Of a stretch of DNA of 57,500 nt, positions 12,953 through 44,519 are shown one piece after another (the stretch's first letter is position 1; each line of letters starts with the position of its first letter). Position numbers and translations under genes: made by a program. A model generated the notes under the pieces. The model had not been told where the DNA came from and made no database searches. It was given only the letters and a program-made list of their open reading frames with translations. Source of the stretch: Glandiceps talaboti (lineage: Eukaryota > Hemichordata > Enteropneusta > Spengelidae); the NCBI RefSeq assembly GCF_964340395.1, contig NC_135561.1, positions 5,603,518-5,661,017 of the forward strand, read 5' to 3'.

Positions 12953-15012
12953 TGTATTGTTTTATTTTACGGTCTATATTTCGTGTTATTTTTAGTGTCT
13001 CCACGCCAATGCTTGCTGTTGGTTATGGATAAATTGATAACTTTGTCAGTAGTCTGCATACATACATGCATTTCCATGAAGGTTTACCCGAATAAACATA
13101 TTATACTAAATGGTTCTACTATTATGACACAATATGAACTGTAAATATAGCTAGTGATTACTTACAATGGTAAATTCATGAAGAAATGAAGCACGGTAAC
13201 CAAGGAGACGTAATGGAACGGTAGACGTACACCTGCAATCAAAATAAGCTCAAGGTGACCTCTCGATGATCCCTCGATTACCGAAATGGCACTCTATAAA
13301 TGTCCTCTGCTGTAGTAGGGTGATGGGTGGGGCGTACATTGATGTCACATTGATGTACCCTCGATCATGTTTGCCGTGGAAACGTCAAAACAACGTTAGT
13401 TTGTATCGATCGTTTTGAACTAATTTCTTGAGCTGACCCCCACTACTCACACTGGAGCAGCACTCCCTGCCAACATCACCATGTTCGACACACCTATTCT
13501 TTTGACAAGTTCTTCCGTTCAAAAAAGTACAGAGTTCGATATCGACCATCATTTATCATCAGTTATTGTTCTCTACTATTGTTCTTTATGTGACATAAGG
13601 GGTCTCATTTCAAGTAGTCGACTCTAACATGAGAAGTGACGAAACCTTACAGTCAAGAGTATTTCCCCGCCTAAACGAAATAAATACTGAAAAGTGATCA
13701 TTTTATCATACCTTCACAAACTTGATTTTTAGACAAAAATAGACAGAATTGCGATAATGGCCTTCACATATAACATATTTCAAGTACCCCACAACAAATG
13801 ACGTAGACACACGTTGTCGTGACGTAGCGAACAACAAGTTTTTTTTTTTCAAACGTGCAATTTGGGGTTAAACACGATGTAGCAATTGTGATGTTTTACA
13901 TTGACGTATGATAAGACATAACCACTACCTCCGAGAAACATTGAGACTTAAATGACGTCGATCATGGTTTTATTTAGCACTATTCAATCTGGCACTAAGC
14001 GAATTCAAAGTTTTTTGCTTGGAAGATTCTAGGATTCAGGAGTACAGGGATGTCTTTTGTAAACTCAGGTGCAGCCAACGGGTAATTGTTTCAGACCAAA
14101 AATGATGTTCCTAACAGAATCGCTCATCAAACGAAAATTGTGGAGAGGGTGTTTAGCTGTTCTTATGTGCCCTCCCAATGGTGATGAAGGATATCTGCCC
14201 TCCCTCCTATTTGAGTGTCAACTTGTCCGCTAACCTATTGCCCACCCAATATAGAGAATGCTTTTCCCACTCCCCACCGGGAAAACGTTTGTGCTATCCA
14301 CTATAGTACCAACAATTCATTTTGACGTACACAATGTGCACCCCTCCCACCACAATTCCATGTTTTCCCCTTCCATGTCAATTTATCAAAATCAGGACTT
14401 CCCCGCCTCAATTCTTCCTTGTGTGCTCCCCTCCAGCTACCGATCCGATCGAAAAAAAAATGCCCCGCCGACTGAAAAATTACGTAAGAACAGCTTTTTG
14501 CAAGACGAGTTTATTGCACCTGAAAGTAGAAGTTAGGGGTAATTATCAAACGGCTGGGTTTAAATAAGTCTGGTTTTTTTGTTGTAATCTTTACGAAATC
14601 TCTACTGAATATCAAGTATCCAACAAGAAAGGGGACATATTTTTCCTTAAGTCTGCGATCCTACATGTTGAAATTTTACTAATAGTCAAAATAACAAAAG
14701 AAATAAAAAAAAAGTTTTATAAGCTTATGATGAGTACTCATGGCTTGCAATATGTCTTATTCAGGTTTTAGACAGTGTGTCTGGACGTTTGCCATTTGTT
14801 TCCTCCAGTGAATAATTTATATCTTTTTTTGTCTATGTTGTGACGACCAACCCAGGTACTAATACAGACCAATGTTATTGGCAGCTACTGATAAAAGTCT
14901 GTCGTTAGGACAAGTGGACCCGTGCCGTGGTTGGTCTTCTAGTTGCATGATTGTCGTCGGTCTGCTAACAGGCGCTTTGTCATCACGGTTCATTTTGCAA
15001 TCGTCAAAAAGT

Positions 15013-15018
15013 TATAAA
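15013..15018 (+). promoter_or_regulatory. Candidate TATA box of the CLCA gene (copy A)
   Basis: TATAAA 60 bp before the exon 1 ATG, which would put transcription start about 30 bp downstream. In copy B the matching site reads TATAAC because one A is missing. Inferred from position only. Confidence 0.4.
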
Positions 15019-15072
15019 CTTCCACGGACTTCGATAAGCTGTTCTGACTTACGTAGGATTCGAGTTTGAATC

Positions 15073-35313
<20,241 letters not shown>

Positions 35314-35361
35314 CCGTACAGGTGGACGTTATCGGATCCTGACAATGATTCTTGTAAATGT

Positions 35362-35367
35362 AATAAA
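35362..35367 (+). terminator. Polyadenylation signal of the CLCA gene
   Basis: AATAAA about 50 bp after the CLCA stop codon, followed by a T/GT-rich stretch (TAGTATGTTTTGTGG). Confidence 0.6.
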
Positions 35368-35399
35368 GATAAATGATGTATTCATGTAGTATGTTTTGT

Positions 35400-36230
35400 G
35401 GATAAAACAAAAATTATCCTAAGTTAATTTGCTTATAATCGTTTAAGTGCTCTTCACATTGTCAATGAGATTCAATTCTACTTTTTGTGCTTTTACTTCT
35501 ATACTGTGTCAACATCCTAAAAAGGATTATCATCACACAGGCGTAACGCTGGCGGCGTCCTTTACCAACTTCTACTTGTAGTTTAGTAGTCGATTATTTG
35601 TAGTTGTTGAACTAAACAGTAAACATAAGTTTTGGCGAATGAAACGTTTAGAGGAGGAATGCATTTTAGGATGAGGCAGGCGAACTTTAATTTGGCGGAG
35701 AGTGCAAGGGGAACGTAGGCTCTAGCTGAAAATATCCCATCCAGTTGACCCATTGTATTCAGTGCAACTTTTGTTAATATCTTTCACAACAGCTGAATGT
35801 AGAAATATGACAGCTCGTAAAATATGTTAGTAGGGTTTATTTCTGCTAAAGAAACATTTGTGCGTATTCAATTAAAATAAATCTAGGGCCGAAAAACATA
35901 CGATTACAGTACCTGTTTTGATGTACACAAAAGGAAAGGTCGTTTTTCCTGGTGACAAGGTTAGATTATTTGTGATCACAAACATCGTTACAGATTGTTG
36001 AATGGGTGATACTATATTTCTCATAATGCAATATCCAAGATGGTGGGCTTACAAGTTCCTTATTGAACACGATGTTGCTCGTAGAATGAGCCTCGGGAAC
36101 AAACTCTTTAAACGTTTAATTTGCCGTCACTTTGTTCAAGAGAACTCCAACCTACTCTTACAGCAATGAAAAGCTGGGGTCACCGTACACATTCTTGAAG
36201 TGGACGTCAAAATGATATCAAAATTTAGTC
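35400..36230. other. Non-coding interval, nothing recognised
   Basis: Unique AT-rich sequence between the CLCA 3' end and the 27-bp minisatellite. No ORF or repeat of note. Confidence 0.5.
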
Positions 36231-36245
36231 ATTTCAGGATTCAAT

Positions 36246-37109
36246 ATGGCCGCCGAATGCTATGAATTCAATATGGCCGCCGAATGCTATGAATTCAATA
36301 AGGCCGCCGAATACTATGGATTCAATATGGCCGCCGAATACTATGAATTCAATATGGCCGCCGAATGCTATGAATTCAATATGGCCGCCGAATGCTATGA
36401 ATTCAATAAGGCCGCCGAATACTATGGATTCAATATGGCCGCCGAATACTATGAATTCAATATGGCCGCCGAATGCTATGAATTCAATATAGCCGCCGAA
36501 TGCTATGAATTCAATATAGCCGCCGAATGCTATGAATTCAATATAGCCGCCGAATACTATGAATTCAATATGGCCGCCGAATGCTATGAATTCAATATAG
36601 CCGCCGAATACTATGAATTCAATATGGCCGCCGAATACTATGAATTCAATATGGCCGCCGAATGCTATGAATTCAATATAGCCGCCGAATACTATGAATT
36701 CAATATGGCCGCCGAATACTATGAATTCAATATAGCCGCCGAATACTATGAATTCAATATGGCCGCCGAATACTATGAATTCAATATGGCCGCCGAATAC
36801 TATGGATTCAATATGGCCGCCGAATACTATGGATTCAATATGGCCGCCGAATGCTATGAATTCAATATGGCCGCCGAATGCTATGAATTCAATATGGCCG
36901 CCGAATGCTATGAATTCAATAAGGCCGCCGAATACTATGGATTCAATATGGCCGCCGAATACTATGAATTCAATATGGCCGCCGAATGCTATGAATTCAA
37001 TATGGCCGCCGAATGCTATGAATTCAATAAGGCCGCCGAATACTATGGATTCAATATGGCCGCCGAATACTATGGATTCAATATGGCCGCCGAATACTAT
37101 GATGTTAAC
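36246..37109. repeat. 27-bp minisatellite, 32 units with higher-order structure
   Basis: Unit ATGGCCGCCGAATGCTATGA plus ATTCAAT, repeated 32 times. Variable positions: ATGG/AAGG/ATAG at the start, TGC/TAC, and GAA/GGA. A four-unit (108-bp) pattern occurs at units 1-4, 5-8 and 24-27, and with one change at 28-31. The unit has no stop in two plus-strand frames or one minus-strand frame, so ORFs of about 300 codons arise (MAAECYEFN, MNSIWPPNA and FGGHIEFIA repeats). No splice sites, promoter or flanking coding sequence were recognised, so I annotate it as satellite, not gene. Confidence 0.93.
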
Positions 37110-37309
37110 TCGATGGAAAAATAGCAGATTGTTAATTGTCATAGTGAACCACTAAATTTCTTTTATTATTTCAAAAGGGCCAGGAACAAGCTTTCACATG
37201 GCAAGTTTGTAGAGAGTTGAAGAAATTCAGTTTTTTCAGGGAAATTTGTCTCTAAGGTGCATTCTACCTCAAATGTTTCAATTGTACTTTATTAATACTA
37301 TTAATACTA

Positions 37310-37411
<102 letters not shown>

Positions 37412-37642
37412 AATACAGAAGTACATATCCTTCATCTCTACCCCGTACACAATGGACGCATGTAGAACAATTCTCATCGAATTGAGTTACTTTTATTGAC
37501 GTCACAATTTTTCCTATAACAATTGTCTAAATAAAAGGACATGAACAAACAAATTGTTGGAATCATAGACTTAAAAAGCAACTCTTTCAGTCTGTATCTT
37601 TGGGTTTTAGAGGTATATTGATTTTGTTCATGTTTTTATTAA

Positions 37643-37999
37643 AGGGAACCTACTCCAGGAATTAATTAAACGCATATATTTTCATGAACTTAGGGTTCTA
37701 GTCGTGTCATGGTTTTACATCACCTACATTACATGCGATTTTTAGAGAAACATCACGTTGAAATTGTCCCCAATTTTTGGATATTTGCTGTGGACCACAT
37801 TGCATCATGGGAACCAGCAGAAAATGTTTATGCAATGATTGAACAATGAATATTCATGACCCTAAGAATCTACTACTTTCATTACCTGAAAATTTTATGT
37901 ATTTCTGATAGTGTGTGAAATGTAGGTTATGGAAAACCATGGCATGACTCTAAAGAATCCAAAATTCATGAAAATCATTTCCTGATGTGGCATTCCCAT
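37643..37999. mobile_element. Foldback/MITE-like element flanked by TTAA
   Basis: The ends read TTAA-AGGGAACC and CATTCCCAT-TTAA. Inside, the arms are imperfect inverted repeats for about 110 bp (TCATGGTTTTACATCACCTA on the left, the complement of CATAACCTACATTTCACACA on the right). TTAA flanks and short CCC/GGG termini recall piggyBac-type non-autonomous elements. No transposase. Confidence 0.6.
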
Positions 38000-38489
38000 T
38001 TAAATGCTGGAAATATAATAACATTATGTATTTAATGTGATAAATCAAACGCAAGTCGGTAATCAACATGGAGAATCCCAGTAATCGAATTAATCCTAAA
38101 TTGTAAATACTGGAGTTTTAGGTCACCATTTTTCGAAGGTCAATAATTTGAAATAGGATATTCACACAGTTAAACCTTTGATTTACGTGTCAAGCAAATT
38201 AAAATGAATGATATGGTTGGTATGCAGCTGACACCCCATAATAACTTGATCTAATGTAATCTATGAGAGTATTCTTTATCTGTATACCTTTATATTATAT
38301 AATTTTACGTTCAATATATGCATGTATATAAACATAGAACCAGGTCCTCGTTGCATCTTATTTGTTATAATGTATACAGTACAAACCATGTGTGTTTATG
38401 TGTACTCCCAGAACTAGGTTATACAGTTACTGAGCAATCGTATAATGTTTGGCAAACCCTCACAATCAAATGAAAGCTAATGGGGGCAA

Positions 38490-38940
38490 ATGCGTAGCTG
38501 ATCTTATAGCAGTTGTATTTCTCCATGCTTAGGGGATCCAGAAAAAATCATTTTCACCAAATTTTCATCACGAAACACCTCTAAAATATGGATATAGAAA
38601 ATGGCAAATCTAGTTAAGGAGAGGCCTACTGAATGACACGTGTACATGAGTGGGGTATTCTGGGAAACGAACAAAGTTAGGAGCGTCATATACGCCTTGA
38701 TACAATCACCTCAGCTTTTCTTTGCTTGGGCAAAGGTGAAAAGGGTATGGCGTGCCTAATTTCGATTGTTTCCCAGAATGCCTCACCCTAATGAACAGCA
38801 GGAAGCCATCTAAGTCAGATTTACCAATTTTCATAACTCTATCGTAGAGAAGTCACCTGATGTGGAATCAGTGAATAGGACTTTCCTTGGTCCCCTAAAC
38901 GTAAAGAATTGCAGCTTAGCTGAATTTTATCTCACCTGTT
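38490..38940. repeat. Degenerate long inverted repeat (old foldback element)
   Basis: The best-matched part is GGTATTCTGGGAAAC at about 38,655 against GTTTCCCAGAATGCC at about 38,769. Weaker arms extend outward through GGCAAATCTAG / CAGATTTACC to CTTAGGGGATCC / GGTCCCCTAAAC. The loop of about 100 bp is unrelated sequence. Confidence 0.5.
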
Positions 38941-38999
38941 TGTCCCTTTGAGTTATTGGTATACAAACGGATTAGGATTGTAAATCAGAATTTGAGGAA

Positions 39000-39750
39000 A
39001 ATTGCAAAATTGTAAGTCTTGTAAAGATTGACAGAATGTTATTATTTGTGCCTTTAAAAGGTAAGAAATCATTCTAAAAAGGGAAGCGTTCTCAGACCGG
39101 CTCTGGTTGTCTTTCTGCTTGTTATCCGCAAATCACTGGAGTTATAAACAATTATAAACCGAGTTGATTTTTGAGATCTACAACATTCAGTGCAATATTA
39201 GTATTCTCGCAAGGTACGACATATCTTCCTTTTGAATAGTGCCGTAAAAGAGACATGTCGTTTTACGACAATGTATCCTAGATTTTCGACACCCAAATGT
39301 TTGACACACAATTTCTCCGCAAATAATACGACAGTAGAAGAAGGTACTTTTCGTGTATGTGGCTGTGTGTTTATACACACATACTAGTGTTAAGCTCAAC
39401 TGTACACTCTAAGCAATTGTTGAAATACATGAATTCTCAGTGGTAATCTGGATTCCAAGAAAATGCATAACACATGTATAACGTTGAAATGAAAATGTCA
39501 GTAGTAGAAGTCGTCACTTGTTTACTGACAGACCCACATTCTTGTATATAATAGACACTAGATGTAGTATAGCCATGGACTGCATTTGGTCGGCTGTCGA
39601 TCGATGAATTTTGATTGAGAGGTGATATTTCACTGCAATGCTCCATAAAATGGTACACGCAGCTATAACATTCAACGAAAGTATCTCTGTGTGATAATAA
39701 AGGAATGCAAACCAATACACATCTAAAACAATAGCAGAAACAAAACAACA
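39000..39750. other. Non-coding interval downstream of HS3ST-like gene 1
   Basis: Short minus-strand ORFs (about 60-105 codons) without recognisable domains. Part of this is probably the 3' UTR of the minus-strand sulfotransferase gene. Confidence 0.4.
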
Positions 39751-41103
39751 TCAACAGTTTTGATCAACCCAAGTGAATGTTCTGTTAAGTGCATCACATA
39801 ATGCATGGTCGTAAGGCCTGTAGAATTCACACAGTTTTTCCTTTGCCCAGTCAGCGAGTTTTGGATGCTGGCGTCCTTTAGACCTTGGCATGCATGCCTT
39901 TTCCGGGAATGCTACACACTGTTGTCCCTTCTCTTTATCGAAGTAAAAATGTTCCTTCTTAAAATATCGACGTATGCCAAGAAAAAATTCCACTCTCTGC
40001 AATTCTTCAGTAGGATTCCGTCGAAAATTATCACCGTCAACGAAAAGCATCTGGCTTGCCGAGAAATATTCCGACCACCGATAATAATGCTTAACGTAGA
40101 GACCGACATCGACCATTTCATTATACATGTCGACATTTTCTGGATGACTCCGTTCAAATACTGTTTCTTCAATTGTATCAGCTAAACCTTTACGTAACAT
40201 GAACTCTTCATTGGGGTTGTTCGATTTATTGGAGAATTCAACGTAGTCAGACACAAGACGACGGACCGGATCGCAAACGACCACTATGATTTTCACATCG
40301 GACGAAAGGGTCTGACGGATTCTTTTCGGAGCGTCAAACGGCCGAAAAAAGTACGTAGGTGTCTTCTCGATCTGTAACTGATGCCGAGATGCGAACGCCA
40401 TTTTGCTCTTATACCAGTCTAACCCATTTTCAGACCTTGTATCGAAATAATGCGTTTCATCTCTCGGTGAAACAAGATAGGGATGGTAGTTCAGAAATTT
40501 CGCCAGACTGCCCGTTCCACATTTACGAACGCCAGCGATGATGACATCAGGCAAACGTTGTTCGCATACACGCAAATTCATACCGCTTTCATTCCGTAGC
40601 TTCGTCAAACGATAGTAGGGATTCGCAGGGTAATAGCAGGACACTCGCCATCTTTCGGCTCTAAACATACCTTCGTCTGAACTGACTTTCCATTCATCTA
40701 GCAACCCTTGTCCGTTGTTATCGGGTATAACTTGCTCGTTATCATGGACGCCATTTTGATAACTTTCAGATATATTTTGTTCTTGACTGTCAGTCAAGCT
40801 CTGGTCGGAGTCATCTGGCATGTTCTCGCTGTTGTTTTCAAAGAAATTGGTCCCGTCTTCATTGGGTACACGAATATCATTCTCATATTCATCGGACACA
40901 TATTTGTTGTACATGGAGTTGTTCATCAGTTGCCTAAAGGCTATATCGTTAAAAAAGTCCCTCAGTGTTTTACCATCACGGGGTAAATCAATAGCTCGGA
41001 GAATGACAATCGAAAGAGCAAAAGTTGCGACATACACCAATATTGTCTTTACTTCCCTGAAATACTTCCTAGGAAAACAGCGACGAAGTAAATGTTCGCT
41101 CAT
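39751..41103 (-). CDS. HS3ST: Heparan sulfate 3-O-sulfotransferase-like, paralog 1
   Basis: Single-exon ORF of 450 codons. Residues 1-19 are a basic cytosolic tail, about 20-37 a signal-anchor (type II Golgi membrane protein), 45-180 an acidic Asn/Asp-rich stem, and 183-450 the sulfotransferase domain. LPDVIIAGVRKCGTGSL (K194) is the 5'-phosphosulfate loop. DETHYFD holds the catalytic-base Glu (E216). IEKTPTYF is conserved, VVVCDPVRRLVSDY is the 3'-phosphate loop (S285), and C396/C404 match the HS3ST disulfide, followed by SKGRQHP. The family transfers sulfate from PAPS to the 3-OH of glucosamine in heparan sulfate. Oddities: Cys277 replaces the usual Arg of RDP, and the stem is long and acidic. 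Closest to HS3ST by pattern; exact substrate unknown. Confidence 0.85.
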   Translation of the reverse strand: MSEHLLRRCFPRKYFREVKTILVYVATFALSIVILRAIDLPRDGKTLRDFFNDIAFRQLMNNSMYNKYVSDEYENDIRVPNEDGTNFFENNSENMPDDSDQSLTDSQEQNISESYQNGVHDNEQVIPDNNGQGLLDEWKVSSDEGMFRAERWRVSCYYPANPYYRLTKLRNESGMNLRVCEQRLPDVIIAGVRKCGTGSLAKFLNYHPYLVSPRDETHYFDTRSENGLDWYKSKMAFASRHQLQIEKTPTYFFRPFDAPKRIRQTLSSDVKIIVVVCDPVRRLVSDYVEFSNKSNNPNEEFMLRKGLADTIEETVFERSHPENVDMYNEMVDVGLYVKHYYRWSEYFSASQMLFVDGDNFRRNPTEELQRVEFFLGIRRYFKKEHFYFDKEKGQQCVAFPEKACMPRSKGRQHPKLADWAKEKLCEFYRPYDHALCDALNRTFTWVDQNC

Positions 41104-41279
41104 GTTGATAACAGTTTTCTACAAAATGCCAGAGTCAACGTATCTACTGATAGAATGGATCGGCTGTTCTATAATTATTGGTGGATTTACACTTCAAATA
41201 CGATTTAATCAAAAATGGATTGTAGATACAATTTACGGTAGCGTGATACAATGCTAGGATTCAACCCGTTTAAACTGTA

Positions 41280-42050
41280 TGCAAATATTCGGCAATATTA
41301 AAGTATTTACATTAACCCTCTTGCTGGCTTAAACTGTCATATGTTACATTGAAAAAATGTCCGTTTGTTGGTATTTGTGTATGGATATATTTGCACATCT
41401 CTCTATGTGGCATATTGCTACAGTTGGATCTCATGTATTTTGAATAGATGTTAGTGCAGTCTTTCACATGTATACTTAGAATACCGTATTTCGTACAATT
41501 TGGAATTGGTAGGTAAACTAGTCTTGCTGCAAGATGTCGATGCTTTACTCACGCATGGTAGGAGTACCATATACACAACATAATACAACTACATTGTATA
41601 TAGGTATCTTGCATCAATATTGCAACTGCCGCGTCAAAGGTTAAATGTCGAAGTCAAAAGGTGCTACCGTGTGGTTTCCATCAAATGCTTATTGTCCCAA
41701 AGATTTCAGTAATACTACCTGATCATGAATGACACACACTTCGTTGATTTACGTTTGGGCAAGGCAATGATTCTAGGAATGTGCGTGTACACGTTGTGAT
41801 GATTTGTAAGTTGAACTGTACGATATGGCACGTGATAGCTTAAAGTATCTCATCGGATTTAGTATAGGCCTATATTATACACAAACACATACGCACACTG
41901 TAGGGGCCCATAGCAAATCGATATATGTTTTACCTTTATGCAACTATAAACAAACATTTTTTTTTCAATCCTTTAAGGTATCTTACATGTTTTGTTGGTG
42001 TTTGGTGTTTGCACTGGGTTTTCAGTTGGCGCACTTCTAATAACTGCAAA
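41280..42050. other. Non-coding interval 5' of HS3ST-like gene 1
   Basis: AT-rich unique sequence. It should contain the promoter of the minus-strand sulfotransferase gene, but I see no convincing TATA box or exon. Confidence 0.4.
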
Positions 42051-42056
42051 CATACG

Positions 42057-42057
<1 letters not shown>

Positions 42058-42119
<62 letters not shown>

Positions 42120-42186
42120 GCATACACACACACACACACACACACACGCGCGCGCGCACGCACACGCGTACGCACGCATGCACATA
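42058..42186. repeat. (CA)n/(CG)n dinucleotide array
   Basis: About 125 bp of CA with CG-rich segments near its right end. Confidence 0.95.
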
Positions 42187-42479
42187 CACATACATATCAA
42201 ATTATGTTTATTTCCGAAATACATTAAATTAGTATGTACAGGTACAGTATTATTGGGTTCACACTGCATCTAGCAGGAAATATATCAAATTGCATTTGAA
42301 CATGTTATCCACATCACAAGGCAAATACAGTGTGTTAGTTGTTATAATACTTGCAGCTCTTTTTCTCCAGATATTACTTGGACCAATTATTGAACTAATG
42401 TTGCAATAATTTGCAATACAATTAGCATTACTCTTATTCAAACCTACTTTCATAAGGCCACTTACAAATCTGTAGTGAA

Positions 42480-42633
42480 CATACATACATACATACATAC
42501 ATACATACATGCATACATACATACATACATACATACTGTCATACATACTGTCATACATACATACATACATACATACATACATACATACATGCATGCATGC
42601 ATGCATGCATGCATGCATGCATGCATGCATACA

Positions 42634-42665
<32 letters not shown>

Positions 42666-42688
42666 CATACATACATACATACATACAT
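42480..42688. repeat. (CATA)n/(CATG)n tetranucleotide array
   Basis: Same block-switching pattern as at 9.5 kb: CATA, then CATG, then CATA, interrupted twice by CTGTCATA. Confidence 0.95.
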
Positions 42689-43008
42689 AAATCGATTCAA
42701 AACAAATCAAATCAAATCAAATCAAATGATCATTCCATTCCTTCGTGTAACATTGGTTGAATGATTATGATTATAAAAAATCTTAATTTGTCATTTATGT
42801 AAATTACACCTTTTTTTGTAGGCGAGATTTTATAAAAACGTTATACATGTAATTTACTTTTGTCGGTTACTGTTTGAACGGATGACATCAGTATAGCTGA
42901 CATCGATAGTTTCGTGTGAATCAATCAATATCGAGACGCATATACGTGTATGTGTTACGAGTGAGTGACATATCAAACGGCTGAATAGGCCTTATTTGTC
43001 GCCTAAAT

Positions 43009-43187
43009 CATAGACCCTCCACCCACAGGATACGCAACTGCGGCATTTCCTTTGAAGCGATGTGCGTTTGCATACATTATGTATGATTAATCCGATTACG
43101 TATAGCGGTAATGCAGACTTCCTGTTCGGGGTGTAAAAACCTCACAACGCTATATAAATCGCACGTAAAGTGGGTGGAGGGTCTATG
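43009..43187. mobile_element. 179-bp MITE-like element with CATAGACCCTCCACCCAC termini
   Basis: The left terminus CATAGACCCTCCACCCAC is matched at the right end by GTGGGTGGAGGGTCTATG (18-bp perfect inverted termini). It is flanked on both sides by CCTAAAT (43,002-43,008 and 43,188-43,194); the flank can also be read as a 9-bp GCCTAAATC repeat around ATAGACCC. The interior has no coding capacity. Non-autonomous DNA transposon likely; superfamily uncertain. Confidence 0.75.
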
Positions 43188-43194
43188 CCTAAAT

Positions 43195-43223
43195 CATAGA
43201 CAATAGCCTCTCTATTGTCTATG
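43195..43223. repeat. 29-bp hairpin with CATAGAC termini
   Basis: CATAGACAATAG, loop CCTCT, CTATTGTCTATG. It directly follows the 179-bp element, shares its CATAGAC/GTCTATG ends, and is again followed by CCTAAAT (43,224-43,230). Confidence 0.75.
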
Positions 43224-43230
43224 CCTAAAT

Positions 43231-44090
43231 ACACTCATCATGCAAACGGTTGCACTCTGGTATGAATACCAACAGCTTTGGTGACACGTGACGTAGATAT
43301 CTCACCATGGTAACATGGTGCCATCCATTTTAAATGTCCCCAGCTGTTCATGATAGACCATCAGTTAGAATGCATTGTTGGGTATAAATCATCTTATGGA
43401 AATATTATTGTCAAGGTACAATAGAAGCCAAACCTGAAGAGTACATCGGGGCTGACAAGTGGTAATCGAAATGCAACCATCAAATTTGAAGGTTAATTTG
43501 CATTAAGTTCTAACACATCACATCATACATGGTTTAAAAAAACATACATTGACAAGCCACTACATACCCTAAATAACAACCAGAGCATGGAATAAGTTAC
43601 ATATATGGAGACACTTAACTTTAACACAGGGAACTAGTAGTGCAGCCAGCTGACGCAGCAACAAATATAGGGTGGCTAAAATGATTGAATTTCGAAAGGG
43701 AACGTTTGCGACTTTGATGAAAATATCGATATATTGTTCAGCTATGCGAGAGGAGTTTTTATTTTATATTTAATTATAGAATTGGTGTACAAGTCTCTAT
43801 AACGGAAGGTCAAAATAAATACTTTAGGTCACCGTTTTTTTATGATACAAGTAATACCAAATAATGAGTATTCACCATACATTTTCCCGAAAAAATTAAC
43901 AGGCCACTAGTAGAGATGCCTTACATCTGTCTGTTGTTACCTTTCAGTGGTAGGCATTTTAATACTTTAAAAACTTATTTTTGATACTTTGTCATGTAAT
44001 GTCTGTTTTTACATTCGTGCTTTTATGTCTGTCTGTCTTGAAGTATTTGTTTTCATTTCTCTATTGTTTGTGTACATTCAGTGATGAAGT
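43231..44090. other. Non-coding interval, nothing recognised
   Basis: AT-rich unique sequence; no ORF or repeat of note. Confidence 0.5.
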
Positions 44091-44094
44091 ATAA

Positions 44095-44153
44095 TAAATA
44101 GATAGATAGATAGATAGATAGATAGGTAGGTAGGTAGGTAGGTAGGTAGATAT

Positions 44154-44223
<70 letters not shown>

Positions 44224-44500
44224 GGATAGATAGATAGATAGGTAGGTAGGTAGATAGATAATATAGATAGATAGATAGATAGGTAGGTAGGTAGATAGAT
44301 AGATAGATAGATAGATAATATAGATAGATAGATAGGTAGGTAGGTAGATAGATAGATAGATAGATAGGTAGGTAGGTAGGTAGAGTAGATAGATAATATA
44401 GATAGATAGATAGATAATATAGATAGATATATAGATAGATAGATAGATAGATATATAGATAGATAGTTAGAAAGATAGATACTATAGATAGACAGATAGA
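44095..44500. repeat. (GATA)n/(GGTA)n array, about 400 bp
   Basis: GATA units with recurrent short GGTA blocks and AATATAGATA interruptions spaced about 60 bp apart. The minus-strand ORF (Ile/Tyr/Leu/Ser repeats) is an artefact. Confidence 0.95.
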
Positions 44501-44519
44501 TAGATATATACTGAGGTAC

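Noticed and set aside
14258-14567. A pair of overlapping ORFs (MLFPLPTGKTFVLST...) conserved in both duplication copies (also 20,765-21,079)
   Set aside because: Conservation is explained by the duplication itself. Copy B has a 5-bp-scale indel near the end (GTTTCGTTTATTG against GTTTATTG), and no domain is recognisable.
36234-37155. ORFs of up to 302 codons on both strands in the 27-bp minisatellite
   Set aside because: They arise because the 27-bp unit lacks stops in several frames. No splice sites, promoter or homologous domain support translation.
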